A DNA stretch of 57,008 bases from Spirochaetota bacterium (GCA_023393015.1 JAEWMY010000021.1:1-57008); one strand, 5' to 3'. Shown: positions 25,077 to 33,893, counted from the first letter of the stretch. Numbers and translations: made by a program. Notes: generated from the sequence alone by a model not told the origin.

Positions 25077-26323
25077 CTGGATGCCCCCTCCGGGACATCC
25101 GCGTTGCCCGCCGGTCCCGTGGCGCTCGACTGGCCCGTGGCGCTCGACTGGCCCGTGGCGTTATCGACGCCATCCGACCGCGCGCCGCGAAGGGAGAACC
25201 AATAGGCGATCCTGCGGCCGGCGCGCTCGGCACGTACCCGACCCGAGTCGCGCGTACCGCCGAGCAGGCGGGCCGCGAGAACGTCGTCGCAGGCGATTTC
25301 CCCGAAGCCGAAAAGCCCTTCCGGAGCGGAAGTCAGTACCAGAATGTCGGCGTTTTCGACGCCGTTCGGCATCGCTTCGGTCTCGCCGGCTCTTGCCAGG
25401 AACCAGGGCGGCTCGCGTCTCGGAATGAGCCCGACGATCCCCGAGACGTCGCGTTCCGGAAGAAGGCAAAGGATGCCGGACGTTCTCAGGCGGCCGATCG
25501 AGATCGCGTCCAATACGGACGAGACCGACGACCCCTCCAGAAGAACGTACAGGGGAAGGGTCGGGGCGGAATCGAACGCCGCGGGATACCGCCGCGCCGC
25601 CTCAACGAGCAATCGATGGAATTCTGATCGATGCGCGGAGGACCGATCGTTCTCGTCCAGAACGAACTCGCTTCCGGTCATGATCCTTCCGAGCAACGCG
25701 TAAAAACACCGCGCGCCGGGAAGGGCTATCGCGGCGGTACCGCGGGCGAACGGCAGACGCACGTCGACCGACATGACCGCGAAGCCCTCGTTGGCCAACG
25801 TCTGCGCGGCGGTTTGCCGTCCGTCGGCGCCGTTCGCGAGGTCTCCCACGAACAACACCAGACCACGGGCGCCGGACGCGCCGGACGGCGCCCACTCCAC
25901 GAAGGTTGCGCGTTCTCCGGGCCCGACACGAGCCGACGTCCGGCCGCGCTCGGCACGCTCGCCCGGAACGAGCGGCGGCTCTCCGGCAAAGGACACGGAG
26001 GAGACGAAGGCGGTGAGCCAGACCAACGAAAGAAATACGTGAAAAACGCGCGACGGAACGCCGTACCAGTCCGTCGGAAGGGAACGGAACAGACGGACGA
26101 GACGACCGGAAGAAGCGAGAAAGAACGCGAGGGAACAGATAACGGCCGGAAGGTGCGATATCGGAAGGCCGAACGAGACCACGGAAAGCGCGGACAAAAG
26201 CAGGGACAACGCGGGCAAAACGGGTATCCCCTCCATTCGCTGCAACCGTCTCGAAAACGGCCGGAGGATTACCGGCGCGAGAACGATGAGCGACAGGATT
26301 TCACTCGCAAAAATATCGGTCAT
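25073..26323 (-). CDS. Membrane protein with alpha/beta-hydrolase-like domain
   Basis: The 416-residue protein has about four TM helices in its first 115 residues. A likely extracytoplasmic part (about 150-375) has an alpha/beta-hydrolase-like rhythm: strand RGLVLFVGDLANG, then FAVMSVDVRLPFA, then PLYVLLEGSSVSSVLDAI in the place of the nucleophile elbow (GSS rather than GxSxG), then ENADILVLTSAPEG near the acid position. The elbow is not canonical, so activity is uncertain. The C-terminus repeats ATGQSS from an 18-bp DNA repeat. A GAGAGGGT sequence precedes the ATG. It is coupled to the Nif3-like gene. Confidence 0.55.
   Translation of the reverse strand: MTDIFASEILSLIVLAPVILRPFSRRLQRMEGIPVLPALSLLLSALSVVSFGLPISHLPAVICSLAFFLASSGRLVRLFRSLPTDWYGVPSRVFHVFLSLVWLTAFVSSVSFAGEPPLVPGERAERGRTSARVGPGERATFVEWAPSGASGARGLVLFVGDLANGADGRQTAAQTLANEGFAVMSVDVRLPFARGTAAIALPGARCFYALLGRIMTGSEFVLDENDRSSAHRSEFHRLLVEAARRYPAAFDSAPTLPLYVLLEGSSVSSVLDAISIGRLRTSGILCLLPERDVSGIVGLIPRREPPWFLARAGETEAMPNGVENADILVLTSAPEGLFGFGEIACDDVLAARLLGGTRDSGRVRAERAGRRIAYWFSLRGARSDGVDNATGQSSATGQSSATGPAGNADVPEGASR
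25116..25160. repeat. 18-bp tandem repeat, 2.5 copies
   Basis: CCCGTGGCGCTCGACTGG occurs at 25116-25133 and 25134-25151, with a partial third copy to 25160. Within the hydrolase-like gene on the minus strand it encodes ATGQSS units near the C-terminus. Confidence 0.9.
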
Positions 26324-26324
26324 G

Positions 26325-26354
26325 TTACCCTCTCAGGCGTATTTACGGTATACT
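26325..26354 (+). promoter_or_regulatory. Promoter of the Lon-like protease gene
   Basis: TTACCC (26325-26330), 18 bases, TATACT (26349-26354), followed by a ~25-base leader carrying AAGGAG at 26373-26378. This is a conventional leadered promoter. Confidence 0.5.
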
Positions 26355-26386
26355 GACAACGTAAAGAAAAAAAAGGAGCGCGCAGA

Positions 26387-28750
26387 ATGGATCCCTCGGC
26401 CCTCGAGCTCAACTTGCGTCAAATCTCGTTTTCGCTGCCGGAAGAACGCGTCGCCGAACTCAGGGCCCGTTGCAGCGCGAGAAGCATCATCGGCCAGGAC
26501 CGCGCGGTAAGCGCGCTCGAACTCGGCCTCGGAATGCACGCGGACGGCTACAACATATTCGTCATGGGAGCCTCCGGAACGGGCCGGCGCACGGTTCTCG
26601 CCTCGCTGTTGGCAAACTATAAAGCAAATCCCTCCGATCTACAAGACATGGCGTACGTCTGCAATTTCGCGCGTCCGCTCGAGCCCAAGGCGCTTTTTTT
26701 CCCGGCGGGCACCGGCGCGTACTTCAAGAAAACGCTGAAATCCGCCATCGAGTCGATCAGGCGGCAGGCCGTGCAAATCGCCAAATCGGAGGTCTTTTCC
26801 GCGGCGAGTAAAAAGCTGTCCGCCGCGGGAGACACGGAGGAGAACAGGCTCCTCTCCGACTTCGAGGCGCAAATGATGTCCGCCGGTTTCAAGGTCGTGC
26901 AGATCAAGGACGACGAAACGAGGTCCATGGATCTCGTGCCGATCTTCAGGGGAAAGCCGGTACCCTTCGACCAGCTTCAGGATCTCGCGGCGGGCGGGCG
27001 AATCCCCGTCGAGAGGGTTAACGCGGTGCGGGAAGAATACTATCGCGGCCTCGACCGCATGGGCGAGGTCTTCGCGGCCGTCCGTGATATCAGGCGCGCG
27101 ACCGACAGGAAGATCCGCTCGCTCCGCACCGAATCCGCGGAACCGATAATCGAGAACGAACTCGCGGTTCTCAGGAGCCTCTGCAAGAACGGTGCCGGAA
27201 ACTCCGCGGCGCTCGAATACCTCGACGCGCTCAAGGCCGACCTTCGAGCGCGCGTTCACGTCTACAGCGAGCCGTTTCGCTCCGCCGCGGCGCGCAAGGC
27301 CTTTTTCGGGCGCTACGCCGTGAATCTCGTGTGCGAATGCCCGCAGGACAAGAACTACGTCGTACACGAGGAAGTACCGACCTTCGCGAATCTCTTCGGA
27401 AGCGTCGAGCCCGCGGGTCCGAACGACGAACACTCCCTCAACGGACACCTCCGGCTCAGGCCGGGCGCCGTGCACCGGGCCTCGGGCGGCTTTCTCGTCC
27501 TCAGGCTTCAGGACCTCTTGCTGGAGGAGGGTGCCTGGCCCTACCTGAAGCGCGTCCTGCAGTCGGGCAAGGTCGAGATACAGACGCCGCCGACGGGAAA
27601 CCATCTTCCCAGCCTCCTGAAGGCGCAGCCCCTTCCCGTGCGACTCAAGGTGGTGATTATCGGCGGGGAACACTCGTACGACTTTCTCTATCAGGAAGAC
27701 CCGGACTTCCAGAAGCTCTTCAAGGTATGCGCCGAGTTCGACTCCGTCATGCCGGGAACCGACGAGAACCTGGAAAGCGTCATCGCCTTCGTCGACGATT
27801 TCAGCCGGAAACGGCAAACCCTGCCGATCGACGACTCGGGGGTCGCGAGAATTCTCGCCCACGCGGCCCGCGTCTCCGAGTACCGAACGATGCTCACGAC
27901 CCGCTTCACGCTCATCTCCGACCTCGTGCTGGAAGCGGACTTCCGAGCGCGGAGCCTTCGAGCCCCGGCGATCTCGCGCGATATCGTCTCGGGCGCGATC
28001 GAGCACCGACGGTACCTCCAGCGTCTTCCCGAGGAAAAATACGCCGAGATGATCAAATCCCGAGAGATCGTCCTTTCGGTCACCGGGGAGATGGTCGGGA
28101 AGGTCAACGGCCTCGCGGTCCAGGACCGCGGGTACCAGGCGTTCGGCATCCCCGTCGCGGTAACGGCACAGGCCGCGCCCGGCGACAAGGGAGTCATCAA
28201 CATCGAGCGCGAATCGGGCCTTTCGGGGGAAATCTACGACAAGGCGCACCTTATCATACAGGGGCTCCTTCACCGGAAATACGCGTCCGACATCCCGCTC
28301 GCGCTTACGGCGAGTATCTGCTTCGAGCAGTCGTACACGGAGGTCGACGGCGACTCGGCCTCGTGCGCGGAGTTCTTCGCGCTCCTGTCCGCTATCGGCC
28401 AAATACCGCTTCGGCAGGACATCGCGGTGACCGGCAGCCTCAACCAGCTCGGCGACGTGCAGCCAGTGGGAGGCATCCCCGAAAAGATCGAGGGATTTTT
28501 CGACGCCTGTTCGATCCTGGGGCTGACCGGAACCCAGGGCGTCATGATCCCGAGAAGGAACCTCAACAATGTCATGGTTTCGGATCGCGTGGCCATGGCG
28601 GTGACGGACGGGCTCTTTCACATTTGGGCGATCGAAACCGTCGACGAGGGATTTTCGCTGCTTTCCGGCCGCGTCCCGGAAGACTACGGCGGAAAACTCA
28701 GGGAAACCCTGAGAGCGCATGCCGAGTCGTTCCGGAAAAACCCTAAATAG
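26387..28750 (+). CDS. Lon-like AAA+ serine protease (AAA_32/LonB type)
   Basis: The 787-residue protein is an ATP-dependent protease of the COG1067 kind. An N-terminal AAA+ part has a P-loop at 61-69 (GASGTGRRT) and the Walker B/sensor region with GGFLVLRLQDLLLEEGAWPY. The C-terminal Lon protease domain has the catalytic Ser657 (DGDSAS) and Lys700 (GGIPEKIEG), 43 residues apart exactly as in Lon. No N-terminal LON substrate domain is present. The P-loop has Arg where Lys is usual. It should degrade cytoplasmic proteins. The AAGGAG eight bases before the ATG supports the start. The HDOD gene follows 50 bases downstream. Confidence 0.88.
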   Translation: MDPSALELNLRQISFSLPEERVAELRARCSARSIIGQDRAVSALELGLGMHADGYNIFVMGASGTGRRTVLASLLANYKANPSDLQDMAYVCNFARPLEPKALFFPAGTGAYFKKTLKSAIESIRRQAVQIAKSEVFSAASKKLSAAGDTEENRLLSDFEAQMMSAGFKVVQIKDDETRSMDLVPIFRGKPVPFDQLQDLAAGGRIPVERVNAVREEYYRGLDRMGEVFAAVRDIRRATDRKIRSLRTESAEPIIENELAVLRSLCKNGAGNSAALEYLDALKADLRARVHVYSEPFRSAAARKAFFGRYAVNLVCECPQDKNYVVHEEVPTFANLFGSVEPAGPNDEHSLNGHLRLRPGAVHRASGGFLVLRLQDLLLEEGAWPYLKRVLQSGKVEIQTPPTGNHLPSLLKAQPLPVRLKVVIIGGEHSYDFLYQEDPDFQKLFKVCAEFDSVMPGTDENLESVIAFVDDFSRKRQTLPIDDSGVARILAHAARVSEYRTMLTTRFTLISDLVLEADFRARSLRAPAISRDIVSGAIEHRRYLQRLPEEKYAEMIKSREIVLSVTGEMVGKVNGLAVQDRGYQAFGIPVAVTAQAAPGDKGVINIERESGLSGEIYDKAHLIIQGLLHRKYASDIPLALTASICFEQSYTEVDGDSASCAEFFALLSAIGQIPLRQDIAVTGSLNQLGDVQPVGGIPEKIEGFFDACSILGLTGTQGVMIPRRNLNNVMVSDRVAMAVTDGLFHIWAIETVDEGFSLLSGRVPEDYGGKLRETLRAHAESFRKNPK

Positions 28751-28800
28751 GAAGATTCCGCTGGAAAAAACCCCTTTGGTAGGATAAACTGGACATAATC

Positions 28801-30297
28801 ATGGAGAAAAAAAGTCAGACGCAGATAGACGCGAGCAAGATCAGAAAGGCCACCCGAATGGGCGTGCCCCTCTCCATAACGACATACACCCTTCCGCACG
28901 AGATCGAGCTGTATATCGCGGAGATTCTCAATCTCTTCCTCGCGGAACTCAACCAGGAACGGCTCAAGGACTATCTCGGGTATTGCATAAACGAACTCAC
29001 GACCAACGCGAAAAAGGCGAATACGAAGCGCGTCTATTTCGCCGAGAAAAAGCTCGATATCAACAACCTCAGGGACTACGACACGGGGATGCGTACCTTC
29101 AAGGAAGAAACCCTGTCGAACATAGGGCACTACCTTCAGCTGCAAAAGGACGCCGGGCTCTACGTCAAGGTAGTCATGCAGGTCAAGCACCGCGACATCG
29201 TCATCGAAATCAGAAACAACTCGGAGATGACGAAGACCGAGTTCAAGCGCGTTTTCGACAAGATAGCGCGCTCGCGCCAGTTCGCCTCGCTCGAGGAAGC
29301 CTTCGCGCAAGTCATGGACGATTCCGAAGGCGCGGGGCTCGGCCTCGTCATCATGATCCTCATGCTCAAGAAGGTCGGGCTCGACGACGACTGCTACGAG
29401 ATACTCGTCGAGGGCGGAGAGACGATCACGCGCATCGTCATGCCGATGGACGTCGAGACGACAGAGCAGATTTCGCGGCTTACCGACGACATCGTTTCCT
29501 ACATCGACGCCTTGCCGCAGTTCCCGGAAAACATCGCGATGATCCAGAAACTGCTGAACGACCCGGACTCGAAACTGTCCACGATCGCCGCGCACATCAG
29601 CAACGACGTCGCGCTCACCACGGATCTTCTCAAGCTGGTCAACTCCGCGGCCTTCTCGCTCGCGAAGAAATGCACCAGCATCACGGAAGCGGTCAAACTC
29701 GTCGGCATCAGGGGAATCAAGAACCTGCTCTTCTCGATCGGAACGATCAAGGTTCTCGGCATCACGACCGACGAGCAGAGACGGCTGTGGGAGCATTCGT
29801 ACAAGGCCGGTTTCTTCGCCTATAACCTCGCGCGCAACTTCCTAAAGGACCGGATCGTAACCGAAGACGCGTACGTGTGCGGCCTCCTGCACGACCTGGG
29901 CAAGATCGTGTTGAGCGCGCTCTATCCCGAGCTTCTCGAGAAGATGGATCGCATCCGCAAGGAGCGGAACATACCGGATAAGGTATACGACGCGCTGCTC
30001 GCGGGACTGAACCATCCCGAAATCGGCGCGGCGCTCGCCGACAAGTGGAACTTCCCGCAGGCGCTCAGCATGGCCATCCGGTATCATCACGCCATCGACG
30101 CGAGTCCCGAAAACTACCGCGCGCTGACCTCGACTGTCGCGCTCGCCGACCTCATGATCCACTATCAGGAAGAGTCTATCGAATACTATCAGATAGACCC
30201 GAAACTCCTGTCCAAATTCGGCATCGTGTCTGAAGCCCAGCTGCAAAAGATATGCGTGAGCCTTCAGCGGGGTTTCGAGTCCGAACAGGCCAAGTAA
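28801..30297 (+). CDS. HATPase-HDOD fusion signalling protein
   Basis: The 498-residue protein joins a GHKL/HATPase-like module (about 20-225) to an HDOD domain (about 235-440). The ATPase part has the N-box-like NELTTNAKKA (E65, N69) and a glycine box SEGAGLGLVIMI (177-181), but the usual DxG motif is replaced by RNNSEMT. There is no phosphorylatable His region. The HDOD part begins LPQFPENIAMIQKLLNDPDS and includes GLLHDLGKIV (H364, D365) and IRYHHA, so some HD metal residues remain. HDOD proteins usually regulate motility, stress or second-messenger responses. No TM helix is present. The 3' end overlaps the convergent SpoU gene by 34 bases. Confidence 0.82.
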   Translation: MEKKSQTQIDASKIRKATRMGVPLSITTYTLPHEIELYIAEILNLFLAELNQERLKDYLGYCINELTTNAKKANTKRVYFAEKKLDINNLRDYDTGMRTFKEETLSNIGHYLQLQKDAGLYVKVVMQVKHRDIVIEIRNNSEMTKTEFKRVFDKIARSRQFASLEEAFAQVMDDSEGAGLGLVIMILMLKKVGLDDDCYEILVEGGETITRIVMPMDVETTEQISRLTDDIVSYIDALPQFPENIAMIQKLLNDPDSKLSTIAAHISNDVALTTDLLKLVNSAAFSLAKKCTSITEAVKLVGIRGIKNLLFSIGTIKVLGITTDEQRRLWEHSYKAGFFAYNLARNFLKDRIVTEDAYVCGLLHDLGKIVLSALYPELLEKMDRIRKERNIPDKVYDALLAGLNHPEIGAALADKWNFPQALSMAIRYHHAIDASPENYRALTSTVALADLMIHYQEESIEYYQIDPKLLSKFGIVSEAQLQKICVSLQRGFESEQAK

Positions 30298-31121
30298 GCC
30301 GTCCACGCCTGCATCAGAATACCGAACGCGACGCCCACGTTTATCGACGCCTTGAGTCCGCGCATCGGTATCGTGACGCGTCCGCGCTTCGCCCTCGCGA
30401 GCCCTTCAGGGCTGATTCCCAATTCCTCCGATCCGAGAATGACGATCCCTCGCTCGGGAAAGTCGAATTCGTCGATCGGCGTCCCTCCGGTCTCGAGCGC
30501 GAACACCTCGGCGTCCGACGGAAGGTCGTCGAGCGCGAGACGTTCCCAGGGAAGATAACCGACGCAGCCCATCGCCGACCTGATCGAGCGCGGGTGGTCG
30601 GGTGGCGCGCACCCGGGAGAGACGTACACGCGTTCGGCGCCGAAGGCCTCCGCCGTGCGAAAGATCGAGCCGACGTTAAATGGCGACCTGATGTCTTCCG
30701 CGTACACGCAGACGCCGGGAAAATGGGGACGTTCGACGTCGGCAACGACGCCCGAAACGGCTCCCGTGCCCGCGTTCGGGAGAATCAGGTCCCATTCCGC
30801 CGGCAGAAGCCCGGTGGCCGATAGCAGGGAGTGGCGCGCGTGATTCGCGAGCCGACGAAGCGATTCGCGATCGCGGGGGAACTCGGCGCGCGGGCCGCCC
30901 GCTGCGGGCTCGAGCAACGCCCGGTCTTCCGCGGTAAAGGCGGACGGCGCTGCCTTCGGATCCTTCGCCGCGAGCGCCGCGACGGCGAGAAGGTATTCGG
31001 GACGGACGTCATCGACGGGACGGTCTTCGGCAAGGGTTCGTTCCATCGAGGCCAGCAACAGCGCGATCTTTCTCCGCCGTTGCCCCGGCGGGATTCGCTC
31101 GAGTTTGATGAGGGGAATCAT
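30264..31121 (-). CDS. TrmH/SpoU-family RNA 2'-O-methyltransferase
   Basis: The 285-residue protein has a helical N-terminal part (about 1-125) not typical of the small SpoU enzymes, then the knotted SPOUT domain. Motif 1 is SPFNVGSIFRTAEAFGAERV, motif 2 is IVILGSEELGISPEGL and motif 3 is IPMRGLKASINVGVAFGILM. It should methylate a ribose 2'-OH in tRNA or rRNA using SAM. The target is not readable. It begins eight bases after the iron-ADH homologue on the same strand. Confidence 0.88.
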   Translation of the reverse strand: MIPLIKLERIPPGQRRRKIALLLASMERTLAEDRPVDDVRPEYLLAVAALAAKDPKAAPSAFTAEDRALLEPAAGGPRAEFPRDRESLRRLANHARHSLLSATGLLPAEWDLILPNAGTGAVSGVVADVERPHFPGVCVYAEDIRSPFNVGSIFRTAEAFGAERVYVSPGCAPPDHPRSIRSAMGCVGYLPWERLALDDLPSDAEVFALETGGTPIDEFDFPERGIVILGSEELGISPEGLARAKRGRVTIPMRGLKASINVGVAFGILMQAWTAYLACSDSKPR

Positions 31122-31129
31122 GCGGCGTC

Positions 31130-32278
31130 TCAGTACGCCTGTTTGATCAGGTCAAAAAGGTCGTCGCTCGACATCGCGCGCGGGATGTAATTCATGATGT
31201 CGAGCGCGGCGGCGTCCTCGGCGGCGGGTACGAGCTGATCGATGGAAAGACCGAGGTCTTTTAGGCGCGTCGGAAGCCCGGCGAGCGCGAGCCTGCGGCG
31301 GATGTCGTCGATCGCGGCGCGCGCGACGTCGCTTCCCGAAAGGCCCGCGGAGGAAACGCCGAGCATCTTGCCTATCGTCACGATCCGGTCAACCTTGGCG
31401 CGCGCGGCGTCCTCCATGACGTACGGCAAGAGAACCGCGCACACGAGCGAGGTCGAGGTCTTGTAGCGCGCGTTGCACGCGAGGGAAATCGCCGTGGCGA
31501 CGCCCGGGGAACTCGCCGCGACGCCCATCGAGGCCATGCATCCGCCCTGCGCCACGAGCATCTCCTGCGGCGTTCCCACGAGCTTGCTTTGCTCCGGGTC
31601 GAGGGCGAGAAGGAGCATCTCGATGGATTTGCCGAGGATGGTCTCCGAGAAAAAATTCGACTTTGTCGAGACGTATCCCTCGACGGCGAGCGAGATCGCG
31701 TGAAAGATCATGGAAGCGGCCGTATTGGGGGACATGTGCATATACAGGTTCGGATCGACGATTACCGCCTTGCAAACGGCGTTTTGGGTCTTCATCAGCC
31801 TGATTTGGCGGTTTCGCGCGTCAACCACCGGCGTTCGATCCATGAAGACGAACGCGTCCCGACACGTTGACGGAACCTCTATGAAGGGAAGCGCCCCCGA
31901 ATAGGGTTGGGTTCCCGCGAGATACTCGTAAACCTCGTGATTTTCGTTGAAGAGCGCGGCCACGGCGCGGGCCAACGAGGCGGTTTTCAGGCCGCCGAAG
32001 GAAATGACCCCGTGCACGTGGGCGCCGCGCGCGAGCGACAGAGCCTGTTCGAGGGTCGCGGAGGTCGCGGCCGAGGGGATATCGTCGAAAACGAATACGG
32101 AGATACCCTTCTCTTCCAACGCCGCTACGGCCTTTTCTATCAGGCCGAATTCCTTCAGGATAGGATCCGCTATCAGCATATACTTGGTTCCCCAGTTCGC
32201 GGCAACCTGTCCCAGACGAGCCATGGTATACGGCCCGAGGATGATATTGGGGGAAATTTTAAATACGAAGTCGGACAT
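31130..32278 (-). CDS. Iron-ADH-fold protein lacking metal ligands
   Basis: The 382-residue protein has the length and motif order of iron-containing alcohol dehydrogenases (LIADPILKEFGLIEKAVAAL; VEGYVSTKSNFFSE; CAVLLPYVMED), but the active site is gone. By eye against FucO, the metal ligands D196, H200, H263 and H277 fall on H193, L197, T262 and T276. The GGGSxxD nucleotide motif reads FGGLKTASLARA. It may be a binding or regulatory protein, or use another chemistry. The ATG at 32278 is preferred over GTG at 32284 because GAGAGG precedes it. A terminator separates it from flgM upstream. Confidence 0.75.
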   Translation of the reverse strand: MSDFVFKISPNIILGPYTMARLGQVAANWGTKYMLIADPILKEFGLIEKAVAALEEKGISVFVFDDIPSAATSATLEQALSLARGAHVHGVISFGGLKTASLARAVAALFNENHEVYEYLAGTQPYSGALPFIEVPSTCRDAFVFMDRTPVVDARNRQIRLMKTQNAVCKAVIVDPNLYMHMSPNTAASMIFHAISLAVEGYVSTKSNFFSETILGKSIEMLLLALDPEQSKLVGTPQEMLVAQGGCMASMGVAASSPGVATAISLACNARYKTSTSLVCAVLLPYVMEDAARAKVDRIVTIGKMLGVSSAGLSGSDVARAAIDDIRRRLALAGLPTRLKDLGLSIDQLVPAAEDAAALDIMNYIPRAMSSDDLFDLIKQAY

Positions 32279-32324
32279 AGGCACCTCTCGTTTCGACGAT
32301 TCATAACTGTAGCATCATTCGGGT

Positions 32325-32359
32325 AAAAAAAAAGGCGGAAACCCCTCGGGTCCGCCTTT
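32325..32359 (-). terminator. Intrinsic terminator after flgM
   Basis: On the minus strand AAAGGCGGA pairs with TCCGCCTTT around an 11-base loop and runs into nine T residues (plus-strand A-run at 32325-32333). It ends the rsmI-flgM transcript before the iron-ADH homologue. Confidence 0.88.
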
Positions 32360-32403
32360 CTTTCGCCCTTCTTCCCGAGGGAATCAGGGAATGCCCTGCG
32401 ACA

Positions 32404-32688
32404 TTACAGTCCGTATGCGTCCATTATGCGGTTGGCCACCATGTCGACCACCGAGTCGTTGATATAGGACGGGTTTTTCATCTTTTCCATAACCTCGGCG
32501 ACACGGTCCGCGCGCACGTCGGGGGCCGCGGCTGCAACCTCGATGGCGTTATAGACCTCGGAAAGACCCTTCGCCTCCGCCGAAACGGAGATGGAATCAG
32601 GCTGTCCGGACGCTCCCGAGCGATGGGCTTTATGGGTATTCTGTAGGTTCTTCAGGGGATCAATCCCCCCCAAGCGGTCAATCATCAT
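32404..32688 (-). CDS. flgM: FlgM-like anti-sigma-28 factor
   Basis: The 94-residue protein has a flexible N-terminal half rich in Ser, Gly and His, and a C-terminal helical region DVRADRVAEVMEKMKNPSYI followed by VVDMVANRIMDAYGL. This matches the FlgM pattern R-x-x-K-V-x-x-I-x-x-x-x-Y ... V-A-x-K. FlgM binds the flagellar sigma factor and holds back late genes until the hook is complete. AGGA precedes the ATG pair. It lies 28 bases after rsmI on the same strand, and flaB is about 1.5 kb away on the opposite strand. Confidence 0.75.
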   Translation of the reverse strand: MMIDRLGGIDPLKNLQNTHKAHRSGASGQPDSISVSAEAKGLSEVYNAIEVAAAAPDVRADRVAEVMEKMKNPSYINDSVVDMVANRIMDAYGL

Positions 32689-32716
32689 ACGTTCCTGCCT
32701 TCACCTTCTATATCGG

Positions 32717-33430
32717 TCAATCTTCCCCGGATATTGAGCGTTTTTTTCCGGAAACATACACGGAAAACTCGCCCAAAACCCGATCCCTCGACGCGAAATC
32801 GGCGCATATCTCCGACGCCTTCCCGGCGACAATCTCCTCATGGAGCTTCGTCAGCTCCCTCCCCACGACCACATGCCGCTCACCGTCAATTTCGGCAATA
32901 TCCGTCAAAAGCTTGACTACCCGAAAAGGCGACTCGTACAAAACCGTCGCGTACCCGCTTTCCATCAACTCGCGAACCCGCGAACGCCGTCTCCCCGGTC
33001 TGGGGGATAAAAACCCCTCGAATATCACGGTCTTGTCGATCCCGCCGGACACGCTCAACAAGGTCGCGAAGGCCGATGCCCCGGGCAGGGGAACGACCTC
33101 ATGCCCCGCCTCACGTACGGCCCGAACGAGAACGGCGCCCGGATCGCTCAGCGCGGGAGTTCCGGCATCGCTCGCGTACGCCACGCTCTGTCCCGCGGAA
33201 AGCACGTCCAGGATCTTTCTCGCCGCGGCGTCCTCGTTATGCGCGCGGCAGGAAACGAGGGGCTTTCGGATGCCGAAATGCGTCAACAGCTGCAGCGTAT
33301 GGCGCGTGTCCTCGCACGCTATCACGTCCACCGATTTCAGGGTTTCCAGGGCACGAAAGGTAATGTCCCCAAGATTCCCGATCGGGGTAGCGACCACGTA
33401 CAATACTGACACAAAATAATGATAAACCAC
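32717..33430 (-). CDS. rsmI: 16S rRNA 2'-O-ribose methyltransferase
   Basis: The 237-residue protein is a tetrapyrrole-methylase-fold enzyme that methylates C1402 ribose of 16S rRNA. Motifs are LYVVATPIGNLGDITFRALE, VIACEDTRHTLQLLTHFGI, VAYASDAGTPALSDPGAVLV and VVPLPGASAFATLLSVSG, then EGFLSPRPGRRRSRV and ELTKLHEE. The length is slightly below E. coli RsmI (286). The GTG at 33430 is the first start; a second in-frame GTG at 33412 directly precedes the conserved part and may be the true one. Confidence 0.9.
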   Translation of the reverse strand: MVYHYFVSVLYVVATPIGNLGDITFRALETLKSVDVIACEDTRHTLQLLTHFGIRKPLVSCRAHNEDAAARKILDVLSAGQSVAYASDAGTPALSDPGAVLVRAVREAGHEVVPLPGASAFATLLSVSGGIDKTVIFEGFLSPRPGRRRSRVRELMESGYATVLYESPFRVVKLLTDIAEIDGERHVVVGRELTKLHEEIVAGKASEICADFASRDRVLGEFSVYVSGKKRSISGED

Positions 33431-33438
33431 TTTACCGA

Positions 33439-33467
33439 TTGCGACAAGGCCAATTCTGGTGCATTAT
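33439..33467 (+). promoter_or_regulatory. Promoter of the zinc-ribbon membrane gene, apparently leaderless
   Basis: TTGCGA (33439-33444), 17 bases, CATTAT (33462-33467), then six bases to the ATG at 33474. An earlier ATG at 33459 lies upstream of the -10 and so would not be on this transcript. Confidence 0.6.
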
Positions 33468-33473
33468 ACGTAC

Positions 33474-33893
33474 ATGATACCGGGTTCGTTCTATACCGTT
33501 TTCCTGATTTTCATCGGCATTGCCCTGTTTGTCTTCGCCTACGGCATCTTTTCGTCGGCGTCCTGGAAGCACCGTACCGGACGCCAACGGAAGGGAATCC
33601 CCGGCGAAAAGGGAATCTGCCCGCTCTGCGGCACGGCCATGCAGGGAGACGAACAGCTCAAGTCCGCCGTCTTTCCCGGAAAAAAAGACCGCATATGCCA
33701 TATCTTCGGTTGTCCCCATTGTCATCCTTATAAGGAACCGCAATTGTCGAGAACCTGCCCGGTTTGCCACGGAACGGTTCCCGCCGAGGGATATCTCATC
33801 GCGCGCATGTTCGACAGGACAGACAAGAGAAAGCACGTCCACATCCTGGGCTGTACCGGCTGTCGCATGCCGAGTTCGCGTCGTCCCAAGTAA
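33474..33893 (+). CDS. Membrane-anchored zinc-ribbon protein
   Basis: The 139-residue protein has one N-terminal TM helix (about 6-27, YTVFLIFIGIALFVFAYGIF) and then four Cys pairs in a cytoplasmic tail: CPLCG, CPHC, CPVCHG and CTGC. They are spaced as two zinc ribbons (first pair with second, third with fourth). It may bind nucleic acid or another protein at the membrane; no family is recognised. It stands alone, divergent from rsmI and ahead of flaB. Confidence 0.65.
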   Translation: MIPGSFYTVFLIFIGIALFVFAYGIFSSASWKHRTGRQRKGIPGEKGICPLCGTAMQGDEQLKSAVFPGKKDRICHIFGCPHCHPYKEPQLSRTCPVCHGTVPAEGYLIARMFDRTDKRKHVHILGCTGCRMPSSRRPK

